NCBI RefSeq assembly: GCF_032854445.1
Contig: NW_027018065.1
Coordinates: forward strand, 32,454-96,453
Direction: 5' to 3'
DNA from: Liolophura sinensis
Lineage: Eukaryota; Mollusca; Polyplacophora; Chitonida; Chitonidae
DNA length: 64,000 nt
Every line of letters starts with the position of its first letter. Within the stretch, counting starts at the first letter, position 1. The notes beneath the pieces were generated by a model. It saw only the letters and a list, made by a program, of their open reading frames with translations. It searched no databases and was not told the origin of the DNA. Shown here piece by piece: positions 50,495-63,167 of the stretch. A program made the translations under genes and the position numbers.

Positions 50495-53400
50495 TTATGT
50501 GCCCTTCGGTAGCCCAGAAGACCTGAAATCTTTGGGCTAAGCCCATTTAACTCACCCAGCAATTGCCTTACTTCTAAGTGCAAGACAATCTCAATGTCTT
50601 TATCTACGTGTAGAAAAACCACACCATTTGTACATGAAAAACACAAGGTACTTGATACAGTCTGCTGTAAAAAGTACAACTGAACACTGACTCACTTCAG
50701 TAAGGCGCCAAAAGATGCGGAATTGAGCCAGGCATCGGCAGCTGTTGAAAAATTGCAAATTTCCCTGGTTTCCATGGAGTAAGAGCCGTTGCTGGGCACG
50801 TGATTATGACATAAATGATCATTCAATTGTCACTACAGCCAAAAGTATTGGTCGGAGAGCAACGCGGTTTGCACCATTCGATTTCTCGTCACAAAATACG
50901 TCGGATTAGCCTCTTACCAGCAGCACTGGAACAGTTTTTTCCACTTTTGCATTTTTACCTGGTCTTTTTGTTAATTGAAATCGGCTACACTGTACTCTGT
51001 ACAATCGCGACTGGTCATTACTATATTCAACTTTTGACTATAAGTTATGTGCCCTTCGGTAGCCCAGAAGACCTGAAATCTTTGGGCCAAGCCCATTTAA
51101 CTCACCCAGCAATTGTCTTACTTCTAAGTCTAAGACAATCTGAATGTCTTTATCTACGTGTAGAAAAACCACACCATTTGTAAGTGAAAAACACAAGGTA
51201 CTTGATACAGTCTGCTGTAAAAAGTACAACTGACCACAGACCCACATGAAAAAAGTGCCAAAAGATGCGGAATTGAGCCAGGCATCGGCAGCTGTTGAAA
51301 AATTGCAAATTTCCCTGGTTTCCATGGAGTAAGAGCCGTTGCTGGGCACGTGATTATGACATAAATGATCATTCAATTGTCACTACAGCCAAACGTATTG
51401 GTCGGAGAGCAACGCGGATTGCACCATTCGATTTCTCGTCACAAAATACGTCGGATTAGCCTCTTACTAGTAGCACTGGAACAATTTTTCCAATTTTGCA
51501 TTTTTGCCTGGTCTTTTTGTTAATTGAAATCGGCTACACTGTACTCTGTACAATCGCGACTGGTCATTACTATATTCAACTTTTGACTATAAGTTATGTG
51601 CCCTTAGGTAGCCCAGAAGACCTGAAATCTTTGGGCTAAGCCCATTTAACTCACCCAGCAATTGTCTTACTTCTAAGTGCAAGACAATCTCAATGTCTTT
51701 ATCTACGTGTAGAAAAACCACACCATTTGTACATAAAAAACACAAGGTACTTGATACAGTCTGCTGTAAAAAGTACAACTAAACACTGACCCACATTTAT
51801 AAGGTGCCAAAAGATGTGGAATTGGGCCAGGCATCGGCAGCTGTTAAAAAATTGCAAATATCACTGGTTTCCATGGAGTAAGAGCCGTTGCTGGGCACGT
51901 GATTATGACATCAATATTCATTGATTTGTCGCTACAGCCAAAAGTATTGGTCGGAGAGCAAGGCGGTTTGCACCATTCGATTTCTCGTCACAAAATACGT
52001 CGGATTAGCCTCTTATCAGCAGCACTGGAACAGTTTTTCCACTTTTGCATTTTTGCCTGGTCTTTTTGTTAATTGAAATCGGCTACACTGTACTCTGTAC
52101 AATCGCGACTGGTCATTACTATATTCAACTTTTGACTATAAGTTATGTGCCCTTCGGTAGCCCAGAAGACCTGAAATCTTTGGGCTAAGCCCATTTAACT
52201 CACCCAGCAATTGCCTTACTTCTAAGTGCAAGACAATCTCAATGTCTTTATCTACGTGTAGAAAAACCACACCATTTGTACATGAAAAACACAAGGTACT
52301 TGATACAGTCTGCTGTAAAAAGTACAACTGAACACTGACTCACTTCAGTAAGGCGCCAAAAGATGCGGAATTGAGCCAGGCATCGGCAGCTGTTGAAAAA
52401 TTGCAAATTTCCCTGGTTTCCATGGAGTAAGAGCCGTTGCTGGGCACGTGATTATGACATAAATGATCATTCAATTGTCACTACAGCCAAAAGTATTGGT
52501 CGGAGAGCAACGCGGTTTGCACCATTCGATTTCTCGTCACAAAATACGTCGGATTAGCCTCTTACCAGCAGCACTGGAACAGTTTTTCCACTTTTGCATT
52601 TTTACCTGGTCTTTTTGTTAATTGAAATCGGCTACACTGTACTCTGTACAATCGCGACTGGTCATTACTATATTCAACTTTTGACTATAAGTTATGTGCC
52701 CTTCGGTAGCCCAGAAGACCTGAAATCTTTGGGCCAAGCCCATTTAACTCACCCAGCAATTGTCTTACTTCTAAGTCTAAGACAATCTGAATGTCTTTAT
52801 CTACGTGTAGAAAAACCACACCATTTGTACGTGAAAAACACAAGGTACTTGATACAGTCTGCTGTAAAAAGTACAACTGACCACAGACCCACATGAAAAA
52901 AGTGCCAAAAGATGCGGAATTGAGCCAGGCATCGGCAGCTGTTGAAAAATTGCAAATTTCCCTGGTTTCCATGGAGTAAGAGCCGTTGCTGGGCACGTGA
53001 TTATGACATAAATGATCATTCAATTGTCACTACAGCCAAACGTATTGGTCGGAGAGCAACGCGGATTGCACCATTCGATTTCTCGTCACAAAATACGTCG
53101 GATTAGCCTCTTACTAGTAGCACTGGAACAATTTTTTCCAGTTTTGCATTTTTGCCTGGTCTTTTTGTTAATTGAAATCGGCTACACTGTACTCTGTACA
53201 ATCGCGACTGGTCATTACTATATTCAACTTTTGACTATAAGTTATGTGCCCTTAGGTAGCCCAGAAGACCTGAAATCTTTGGGCTAAGCCCATTTAACTC
53301 ACCCAGCAATTGTCTTACTTCTAAGTGCAAGACAATCTCAATGTCTTTATCTACGTGTAGAAAAACCACACCATTTGTACATAAAAAACACAAGGTACTT

Positions 53401-53790
53401 GATACAGTCTGCTGTAAAAAGTACAACTAAACACTGACCCACATTTATAAGGTGCCAAAAGATGTGGAATTGGGCCAGGCATCGGCAGCTGTTAAAAAAT
53501 TGCAAATATCACTGGTTTCCATGGAGTAAGAGCCGTTGCTGGGCACGTGATTATGACATCAATATTCATTGATTTGTCGCTACAGCCAAAAGTATTGGTC
53601 GGAGAGCAAGGCGGTTTGCACCATTCGATTTCTCGTCACAAAATACGTCGGATTAGCCTCTTATCAGCAGCACTGGAACAGTTTTTCCACTTTTGCATTT
53701 TTGCCTGGTCTTTTTGTTAATTGAAATCGGCTACACTGTACTATGTACAATCGCGACTGGTCATTACTATATTTAACTTTTGACTATAAG
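50495..53790. repeat. A-B-C trimer repeated, two copies of about 1648 bp
   Basis: Units 50495, 51045 and 51594 recur as 52143, 52692 and 53242. Shared marks: AAGGCGCC (50704 and 52353), AATCTGAATG, AAAAAAGTGCC, CTTACTAGTAGCACTGG (51470 and 53113), CCCTTAGGTAGCCC (51601 and 53249), and GATGTGG with ATCACTGG. The second trimer also forms the head of the 10-unit repeat starting at 52143. Confidence 0.88.
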
Positions 53791-56700
53791 TTATGTGCCC
53801 TTCGGTAGCCCAGAAGACGTCAAATCTTTGGGCTAAGCCCATTTAACTCACCCAGCAATTGTCTTACTTCTAAGTCCAAGACAATCTCAATGTCTTTATC
53901 TACGTGTAGAAAAACCACACCATTTGTACATGAAAAACACAAGGTACTTGATACAGTCTGCTGTAAAAAGTACAACTGAACACTGACTCACTTCAGTAAG
54001 GTGCCAAAAGATGCGGAATTGAGCCAGGCATCGGCAGCTGTTGAAAAATTGCAAATTTCCTTGCTTTCCATGGAGTAAGAGCCGTTGCTGGGCACGTGAT
54101 TATGACATAAATGATCATTCAATTGTCACTACAGCCAAAAGTACTGGTAGGAGAGCAACGCGGTCTGCACCATTCGATTTCTCGTCACAAAATACGTCGG
54201 ATTAGCCTCTTACCAGCAGCACTGAAACAGTTTTTCCAGTTTTGCAAATTTACCTGGTCTTTTTGTTAATTGAAATCGGGCTACACTGTACTCTGTACAA
54301 TCGCGATTGGTCATTACTAAATTCAACTTTTGACTATAAGTTATGTGCCCTTCGGTAGCCAGAAGACACCTGAAATCTTTGGGCCAAGCCCATTTAAACT
54401 CACCCAGCAATTATCTTACTTCTAACTCCAAGACAATCTCAATGTCTTTATCTACGTGTAGAAAAAACACACCATTTGTACGTGAAAAACACAGGGTACT
54501 TGATACAGTCTGCTGTAAAAAGTACAACTGACCACAGACCCACATGAATAAGGTGCCAAAAGATGCGAATTGAGCCAGGCATCGGCAGCTGTTGAAAAAT
54601 TGCAAATTTCCCTGGTTTCCATGGAGTAAGAGCCGTTGCTGGGCACGTGATTATGACATAAATGATCATTCAATTGTCACTACAGCCAAAAGTATTGGTC
54701 GGAGAGCAACGCGGTTTGCACCATTCGATTTCTCGTCACAAAATACGTCGGATTAGTCTCTTACCAGCAGCACTGGAACAGGTTTTCCACTTTTGCATTT
54801 TTGCGTGGTCTTTTTGTTAATTGAAATCGGCTACACTGTACTCTGTACAATCGCGACTGGTCATTACTATATTCAACTTTTCACTATAAGTTATGTGCCC
54901 TTCGGTAGCCCAGAAGACCTGAAATCTTTGGGCTAAGCCCATTTAACTCACCCAGCAATTGTCTTACTTCTAAGTGCAAGACAATCTCAATGTCTTTATC
55001 TACGTGTAGAAAAACCACACCATTTGTACATAAAAAACACAAGGTACTTGATACAGTCTGCTGTAAAAAGTACAACTAAACACTGACCCACATTTATAAG
55101 GTGCCAAAAGATGCGGAACTGGGCCAGGCATCGGCAGCTGTTAAAAAATTGCAAATATCCCTGGTTTCCATGGAGTAAGAGCCGTTGCTGGGCAAGTGAT
55201 TATGACATCAATATTCATTGATTTGTCGCTACAGCCAAAAGTATTGGTCGGAGAGCAACGCGGTTTGCACCATTCGATTTCTCGTCACAAAATACGTCGG
55301 ATTAGTCTCTTATCAGCAGCACTGGAACAGTTTTTCCACTTTTGCATTTTTGCCTGGTCTTTTTGTTAATTGAAATCGGCTACACTGTACTATGTACAAT
55401 CGCGAGGGGTCATTACTATATTTAACTTTTGACTATAAGTTTATGTGTCCTTCGGGTAGCCCAGAAGACGTCAAATCTTTGGGGCTAAGCCCCATTTAAC
55501 TCACCCAGCAATTGTCTTACTTCTAAGTGCAAGACAATCTCAATGTCTTTATCTACGTGTAGAAAAACCACACCATTTGTACGTGAAAAACACAAGGTAC
55601 TTGATACAGTCTGCTGTAAAAAGTACAACTAAACACTGACCCACATTTATAAGGTGCCAAAAGATGCGGAATTGAGCCAGGCATCGGCAGCTGTTGAAAA
55701 ATTGCAAATTTCCTTGGTTTCCATGGAGTAAGAGCCGTTGCTGGGCACGTGATTATGACATAAATGATCATTCAATTGTCACTACAGCCAAAAGTACTGG
55801 TAGGAGAGCAACGCGGTCTGCACCATTCGATTTCTCGTCACAAAATACGTCGGATTAGCCTCTTACCAGCAGCACTGAAAACAGTTTTTCCAGTTTTGCA
55901 AATTTACCTGGTCTTTTTGTTAATTGAAATCGGCTACACTGTACTCTGTACAATCGCGATTGGTCATTACTATATTCAACTTTTGACTATAAGTTATGTG
56001 CCCTTCGGTAGCCCAGAAGACCTGAAAATCTTTGGGCCAAGCCCATTTAACTCACCCAGCAATTATCTTACTTCTAACTCCAAGACAAATCTCAATGTCT
56101 TTATGTACGTGTAGAAAAAAACACACCATTTGTACGTGAAAAACACAAGGTACTTGATACAGTCTGCTGTAAAAAGTACAACTGACCACAGACCCACATG
56201 AATAAGGTGCCAAAAGATGCGGAATTGAGCCAGGCATCGGCAGCTGTTGAAAAATTGCAAATTTCCCCTGGTTTCGATGGAGTAAGAGCCGTTGCTGGGC
56301 ACGTGAATATGACATAAATGATCATTCAATTGTCACTACAGCCAAAAGTATTGGTCGGAGAGCAACGCGGTTTGCACCATTCGATTTCTCAGTCACAAAA
56401 TACGTCGGATTAGTCCTCTTACCAGCAGCACTGGAAAGGTTTTCCACTTTTGCATTTTGCGTGGGTCTTTTTGTTAATTGAAATCGGCTACACTGTACTC
56501 TGTACAATCGCGACTGGTCATTACTATATTTCAACTTTTCACTATAAGTTATGTGCCCTTCGGTAGCCCAGAAGACCTGAAATCTTTGGGCTAAGCCCAT
56601 TTAACTCACCCAGCAATTGTCTTACTTCTAAGTGCAAGACAATCTCAATGTCTTTATCTACGTGTAGAAAAACCACACCATTTGTACATAAAAAACACAA

Positions 56701-57650
56701 GGTACTTGATACAGTCTGCTGTAAAAAGTACAACTAAAACACTGACCCACATTTATAAGGTGCCAAAAGATGCGGAACTGGGCCAGGCATCGGCAGCTGT
56801 TAAAAAATTGCAAATATCCCTGGTTTCCATGGAGTAAGAGCCGTTGCTGGGCAAGTGATTATGACATCAATATTCATTGATTTGTCGCTACAGCCAAAAG
56901 TATTGGTCGGAGAGCAACGCGGTTTGCACCATTCGATTTCTCGTCACAAAATACGTCGGATTAGTCTCTTATCAGCAGCCACTGGAACAGTTTTTCCACT
57001 TTTGCATTTTGCCTGGTCTTTTGTTAATTGAAATCGGCTACACTGTACTATGTACAATCGCGAGGGGTCATTACTATATTTAACTTTTGACTATAAGTTA
57101 TGTGCCCTTCGGTAGCCCAGAAGACGTCAAATCTTTGGGCTAAGCCCATTTAACTCACCCAGCAATTGTCTTACTTCTAAGTGCAAGACAATCTCAATGT
57201 CTTTATCTACGTGTAGAAAAACCACAACCCATTTGTACGTGAAAACCACAAGGTACTTGATACAGTCTGCTGTAAAAAGTACAACTAAACACTGACCCAC
57301 TTAAGTAAGGTGCCAAAAGATGCGGAATTGAGCCAGGCATCGGCAGCTGTTAAAAAATTGTAAAGTTCCCTGGTTTCCATGGAGTAAGAGCCGTTGCTGG
57401 GGCACGTGATTATGACATAAATGATCATTCAATTGTCGCTACAGCCCAAAAGTGTTGGTCGGAGAGCAACGCGGTTTGCACCATTCGATTTCTCGTCACA
57501 AAATACGTCGGATTAGCCTCTTACCAGCAGCACTGGAACAGTTTTTCCACTTTTGCATTTTTACCTGGTCTTTTTGTTAATTGAAATCGGCTACACTGTA
57601 CTCTGTACAATCGCGACTGGTCATTACTATATTCAACTTTTGACTATAAG
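52143..57650. repeat. 10-unit higher-order repeat, copy 1 (about 5.5 kb)
   Basis: Ten units in the order A B C A B C C B C A, each with its own marks: AAGGCGCC; AATCTGAATG; GATGTGG with ATCACTGG; TTGCTTTCC with TACTGGTAGG; ATTATCTTAC; GCGGAACTGGG with GGGCAAGTG; TTCCTTGG with TACTGGTAGG; ATTATCTTAC with TTTCGATGG; GCGGAACTGGG with GGGCAAGTG; CTTAAGTAAGG with GTAAAGTTCCC and GTGTTGG. The same ten marks follow in the same order from 57651. Confidence 0.92.
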
Positions 57651-60600
57651 TTATGTGCCCTTCGGTAGCCCAGAAGACCTGAAATCTTTGGGCTAAGCCC
57701 ATTTAACTCACCCAGCAATTGCCTTACTTCTAAGTGCAAGACAATCTCAATGTCTTTATCTACGTGTAGAAAAACCACACCATTTGTACATGAAAAACAC
57801 AAGGTACTTGATACAGTCTGCTGTAAAAAGTACAACTGAACACTGACTCACTTCAGTAAGGCGCCAAAAGATGCGGAATTGAGCCAGGCATCGGCCAGCT
57901 GTTGAAAATTTGCAAATTTCCCTGGTTTCCATGGAGTAAGAGCCGTTGCTGGGCACGTGATTATGACATAAATGATCATTCAATTGTCACTACAGCCAAA
58001 AGTATTGGTCGGAGAGCAACGCGGTTTGCACCATTCGATTCTCGTCACAAAATACGTCGGATTAGCCTCTTACCAGCAGCACTGGAACAGTTTTTCCACT
58101 TTTGCATTTTTACCTGGTCTTTTTGTTAATTGAAATCGGCTACACTGTACTCTGTACAATCGCGACTGGTCATTACTATATTCAACTTTTGACTATAAGT
58201 TATGTGCCCTTCGGTAGCCCAGAAGACCTGAAAATCTTTGGGCCAAGCCCATTTAACTCACCCAGCAATTGTCTTACTTCTAAGTCTAAGACAATCTGAA
58301 TGTCTTTATCTACGTGTAGAAAAACCCACACCATTTGTACGTGAAAAACACAAGGTACTTGATACAGTCTGCTGTAAAAAGTACAACTGACCACAGACCC
58401 ACATGAAAAAAGTGCCAAAAGATGCGGAATTGAGCCAGGCATTCGGCAGCTGTTGAAAAATTGCAAATTTCCCTGGTTTCCATGGAGTAAGAGCCGTTGC
58501 TGGGCACGTGATTATGACATAAATGATCATTCAATTGTCACTACAGCCAAACGTATTGGTCGGAGAGCAACGCGGATTGCACCATTCGATTTCTCGTCAC
58601 AAAATACGTCGGATTAGCCTCTTACTAGTAGCACTGAACAATTTTTCCAATTTTGCATTTTTGCCTGGTCTTTTTGTTAATTGAAATCGGCTACACTGTA
58701 CTCTGTACAATCGCGACTGGTCATTACTATATTCAACTTTTGACTATAAGTTATGTGCCCTTCGGTAGCCCAGAAGACCTGAAATCTTGGGCCAAGCCCA
58801 TTTAACTCATCCCAGCAATTGTCTTACTTCTAAGTGCAAGACAATCTCAATGTCTTTATCTACGTGTAGAAAAACCACACCATTTGTACATAAAAAACAC
58901 AAGGTACTTGATACAGTCTGCTGTAAAAAGTACAAACTAAACACTGACCCACATTTATAAGGTGCCAAAAGATGTGGAATTGGGCCAGGCATCCGGCAGC
59001 TGTTAAAAAATTGCAAATATCACTGGTTTCCATGGAGTAAGAGCCGTTGCTGGGCACGTGATTATGACATCAATATTCATTGATTTGTCGCTACAGCCAA
59101 AAGTATTGGTCGAGAGCAAGGCGGTTTGCACCATTCGATTTCTCGTCACAAAATACGTCGGATTAGCCTCTTATCAGCAGCACTGGAACAGTTTTTCCAC
59201 TTTTGCATTTTTGCCTGGTCTTTTTGTTAATTGAAATCGGCTACACTGTACTATGTACAATCGCGACTGGTCATTACTATATTTAACTTTTGACTATAAG
59301 TTATGTGCCCTTCGGTAGCCCAGAAGACGTCAAATCTTTGGGCTAAGCCCATTTAACTCACCCAGCAATTGTCTTACTTCTAACTCCAAGACAATCTCAA
59401 TGTCTTTATCTACGTGTAGAAAAACCACACCATTTGTACATGAAAAACACAAGGTACTTGATACAGTCTGCTGTAAAAAGTACAACTGAACACTGACTCA
59501 CTTCAGTAAGGTGCCAAAAGATGCGGAATTGAGCCAGGCATCGGCAGCTGTTGAAAAAATTGCAAATTTCCTTGCTTTCCATGGAGTAAGAGCCGTTGCT
59601 GGGCACGTGATTATGACATAAATGATCATTCAATTGTCACTACAGCCAAAAGTACTGGTAGGAGAGCAACGCGGTCTGCACCATTCGATTTCTCGTCACA
59701 AAATACGTCGGATTAGCCTCTTACAGCAGCACTGAAACAGTTTTTTCCAGTTTTGCAAATTTACCTGGTCTTTTTGTTAATTGAAATCGGCTACACTGTA
59801 CTCTGTACAATCGCGATTGGTCATTACTAAATTCAACTTTTGACTATAAGTTATGTGCCCCTTCGGTAGCCCAGAAGACCTGAAATCTTTGGCCAAGCCC
59901 ATTTAACTCACCCAGCAATTATCTTACTTCTAACTCCAAGACAATCTCAATGTCTTTATCTACGTGTAGAAAAAACACACCATTTGTACGTGAAAAAACA
60001 CAAGGTACTTGATACAGTCTGCTGTAAAAAGTACAACTGACCACAGACCCACATGAATAAGGTGCCAAAAGATGCGGAATTGAGCCAGGCATCGGCAGCT
60101 GTTGAAAAATTGCAAATTTCCCTGGTTTCCATGGAGTAAGAGCCGTTGCTGGGCACGTGATTATGACATAAATGATCATTCAATTTGTCACTACAGCCAA
60201 AAGTATTGGTCGGAGAGCAACGCGGTTTGCACCATTCGATTTCTCGTCACAAAATACGTCGGATTAGTCTCTTACCAGCAGCACTGGAACAGGTTTTCCA
60301 CTTTTGCATTTTTGCGTGGTCTTTTTGTTAATTGAAATCGGCTACACTGTACTCTGTACAATCGCGACTGGTCATTACTATATTCAACTTTTCACTATAA
60401 GTTATGTGCCCTTCGGTAGCCCAGAAGGACCTGAAATCTTTGGGCTAAGCCCATTTAACTCACCCAGCAATTGTCTTACTTCTAAGTGCAAGACAATCTC
60501 AATGTCTTTATCTACGTGTAGAAAAACCACACCATTTGTACATAAAAAACACAAGGTACTTGATACAGTCTGCTGTAAAAAGTACAACTAAAACACTGAC

Positions 60601-63167
60601 CCACATTTATAAGGTGCCAAAAGATGCGGAACTGGGCCAGCATCGGCAGCTGTTAAAAAATTGCAAATATCCCTGGTTTCCATGGAGTAAGAGCCGTTGC
60701 TGGGGCAAGTGATTATGACATCAATATTCATTGATTTGTCGCTACAGCCAAAAGTATTGGTCGGAGAGCAACGCGGTTTGCACCATTCGATTTCTCGTCA
60801 CAAAATACGTCGGATTAGTCTCTTATCAGCAGCACTGGAACAGTTTTTCCACTTTTGCATTTTTGCCTGGTCTTTTTGTTAATTGAAATCGGCTACACTG
60901 TACTATGTACAATCGCGAGGGGTCATTACTATATTTAACTTTTGACTATAAGTTATGTGTCCTTTCTTCGGTAGCCCAGAAGACGTCAAATCTTTGGGCT
61001 AAGCCCATTTAACTCACCCAGCAATTGTCTTACTTCTAAGTGCAAGACAATCTCAATGTCTTTATCTACGTGTAGAAAAACCACACCATTTGTACGTGAA
61101 AAACACAAGGTACTTGATACAGTCTGCTGTAAAAAGTACAACTAAACACTGACCCACATTTATAAGGTGCCAAAAGATGCGGAATTGAGCCAGGCATCGG
61201 CAGCTGTTGAAAAATTGCAAATTTCCTTGGTTTCCATGGAGTAAGAGCCGTTGCTGGGGCACGTGATTATTGACATAAATGATCATTCAATTGTCACTAC
61301 AGCCAAAAGTACTGGTAGGAGAGCAACGCGGTCTGCACCATTCGATTTCTCGTCACAAAATTACGTCGGATTAGCCTCTTACCAGCAGCACTGAAACAGT
61401 TTTTCCAGTTTTGCAAATTTACCTGGTCTTTTGTTAATTGAAATCGGCTACACTGTACTCTGTACAATCGCGATTGGTCATTACTATATTCAACTTTTGA
61501 CTATAAGTTATGTGCCCTTCGGTAGCCCAGAAGACCTGAAATCTTTGGGCCAAGCCCATTTAACTCACCCAGCAATTATCTTACTTCTAACTCCAAGACA
61601 ATCTCAATGTCTTTATGTACGTGTAGAAAAAACACACCGCATTTGTACGTGAAAAACACAAGGTACTTGATACAGTCTGCTGTAAAAAGTACAACTGACC
61701 ACAGACCCACATGAAATAAGGTGCCAAAAGATGCGGAATTGAGCCAGGCATCGGCAGCTGTTGAAAAATTGCAAATTTCCCTGGTTTCGATGGAGTAAGA
61801 GCCGTTGCTGGGCACGTGATTATGACATAAATGATCATTCAATTGTCACTACAGCCAAAAGTATTGGTCGGAGAGCAACGCGGTTTGCACCATTCGATTT
61901 CTCGTCACAAAATACGTCGGATTAGTCTCTTACCAGCAGCACTGGAACAGGTTTTCCACTTTTGCATTTTTGCGTGGTCTTTTTGTTAATTGAAATCGGC
62001 TACACTGTACTCTGTACAATCGCGACTGGTCATTACTATATTCAACTTTTCACTATAAGTTATGTGCCCTTCGGTAGCCCAGAAGACCTGAAATCTTTGG
62101 GCTAAGCCCATTTAACTCACCCAGCAATTGTCTTACTTCTAAGTGCAAGACAATCTCAATGTCTTTATCTACGTGTAGAAAAACCACACCATTTGTACAT
62201 AAAAAACACAAGGTACTTGATACAGTCTGCTGTAAAAAGTACAACTAAACACTGACCCACATTTATAAGGTGCCAAAAAGATGCGGAACTGGGCCAGGCA
62301 TCGGGCAGCTGTTAAAAAATTGCAAATATCCCTGGTTTCCATGGAGTAAGAGCCGTTGCTGGGCAAGTGATTATGACATCAATATTCATTGATTTGTCGC
62401 TACAGCCAAAAGTATTGGTCGGAGAGCAACGCGGTTTGCACCATTCGATTTCTCGTCACAAAATACGTCGGATTAGTCTCTTATCAGCAGCACTGGAACA
62501 GTTTTTCCACTTTTGCATTTTTGCCTGGTCTTTTTGTTAATTGGAAATCGGCTACACTGTACTATGTACAATCGCGAGGGGTCATTACTATAATTTAACT
62601 TTTGACTATAAGTTTATGTGGCCCTTCGGTAGCCCAGAAGACGTCAAATCTTTGGGCTAAGCCCATTTAACTCACCCAGCAATTGTCTTACTTCTAAGTG
62701 CAAGACAATCTCAATGTCCTTTATCTACGTGTAGAAAAACCACACACCATTTGTACGTGAAAAACACAAGGTACTTGATACAGTCTGCTGTAAAAAGTAC
62801 AACTAAACACTGACCCACTTAAGTAAGGTGCCAAAAGATGCGGAATTGAGCCAGGCATCGGAGCTGTTAAAAAATTGTAAAGTTCCCTGGTTTCCATGGA
62901 GTAAGAGCCGTTTGCTGGGCACGTGATTATGACATAAATGATCATTCAATTGTCGCTACAGCCAAAAGTGTTGGTCGGAGAGCAACGCGGTTTGCAACCA
63001 TTCGATTTCTCGTCACAAAATACGTCGGATTAGCCTCTTACCAGCAGCACTGAACAGTTTTTCCACTTTTGCATTTTTACCTGGTCTTTTTGTTAATTGA
63101 AAATCGGCTACACTGTACTCTGTACAATCGCGACTGGTCATTACTATATTCAACTTTTGACTATAAG
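57651..63167. repeat. 10-unit higher-order repeat, copy 2
   Basis: This repeats 52143-57650 unit by unit, with the same diagnostic variants in order: AAGGCGCC at about 57859, AATCTGAATG at 58294, GATGTGG at 58973, TACTGGTAGG at 59653, ATTATC at 59920, GCGGAACTGGG at 60627, TACTGGTAGG at 61310, TTTCGATGG at 61785 and GTGTTGG at 62968. It differs from copy 1 mostly by single-base indels, few of which are shared. A third copy begins at 63168. Confidence 0.92.
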
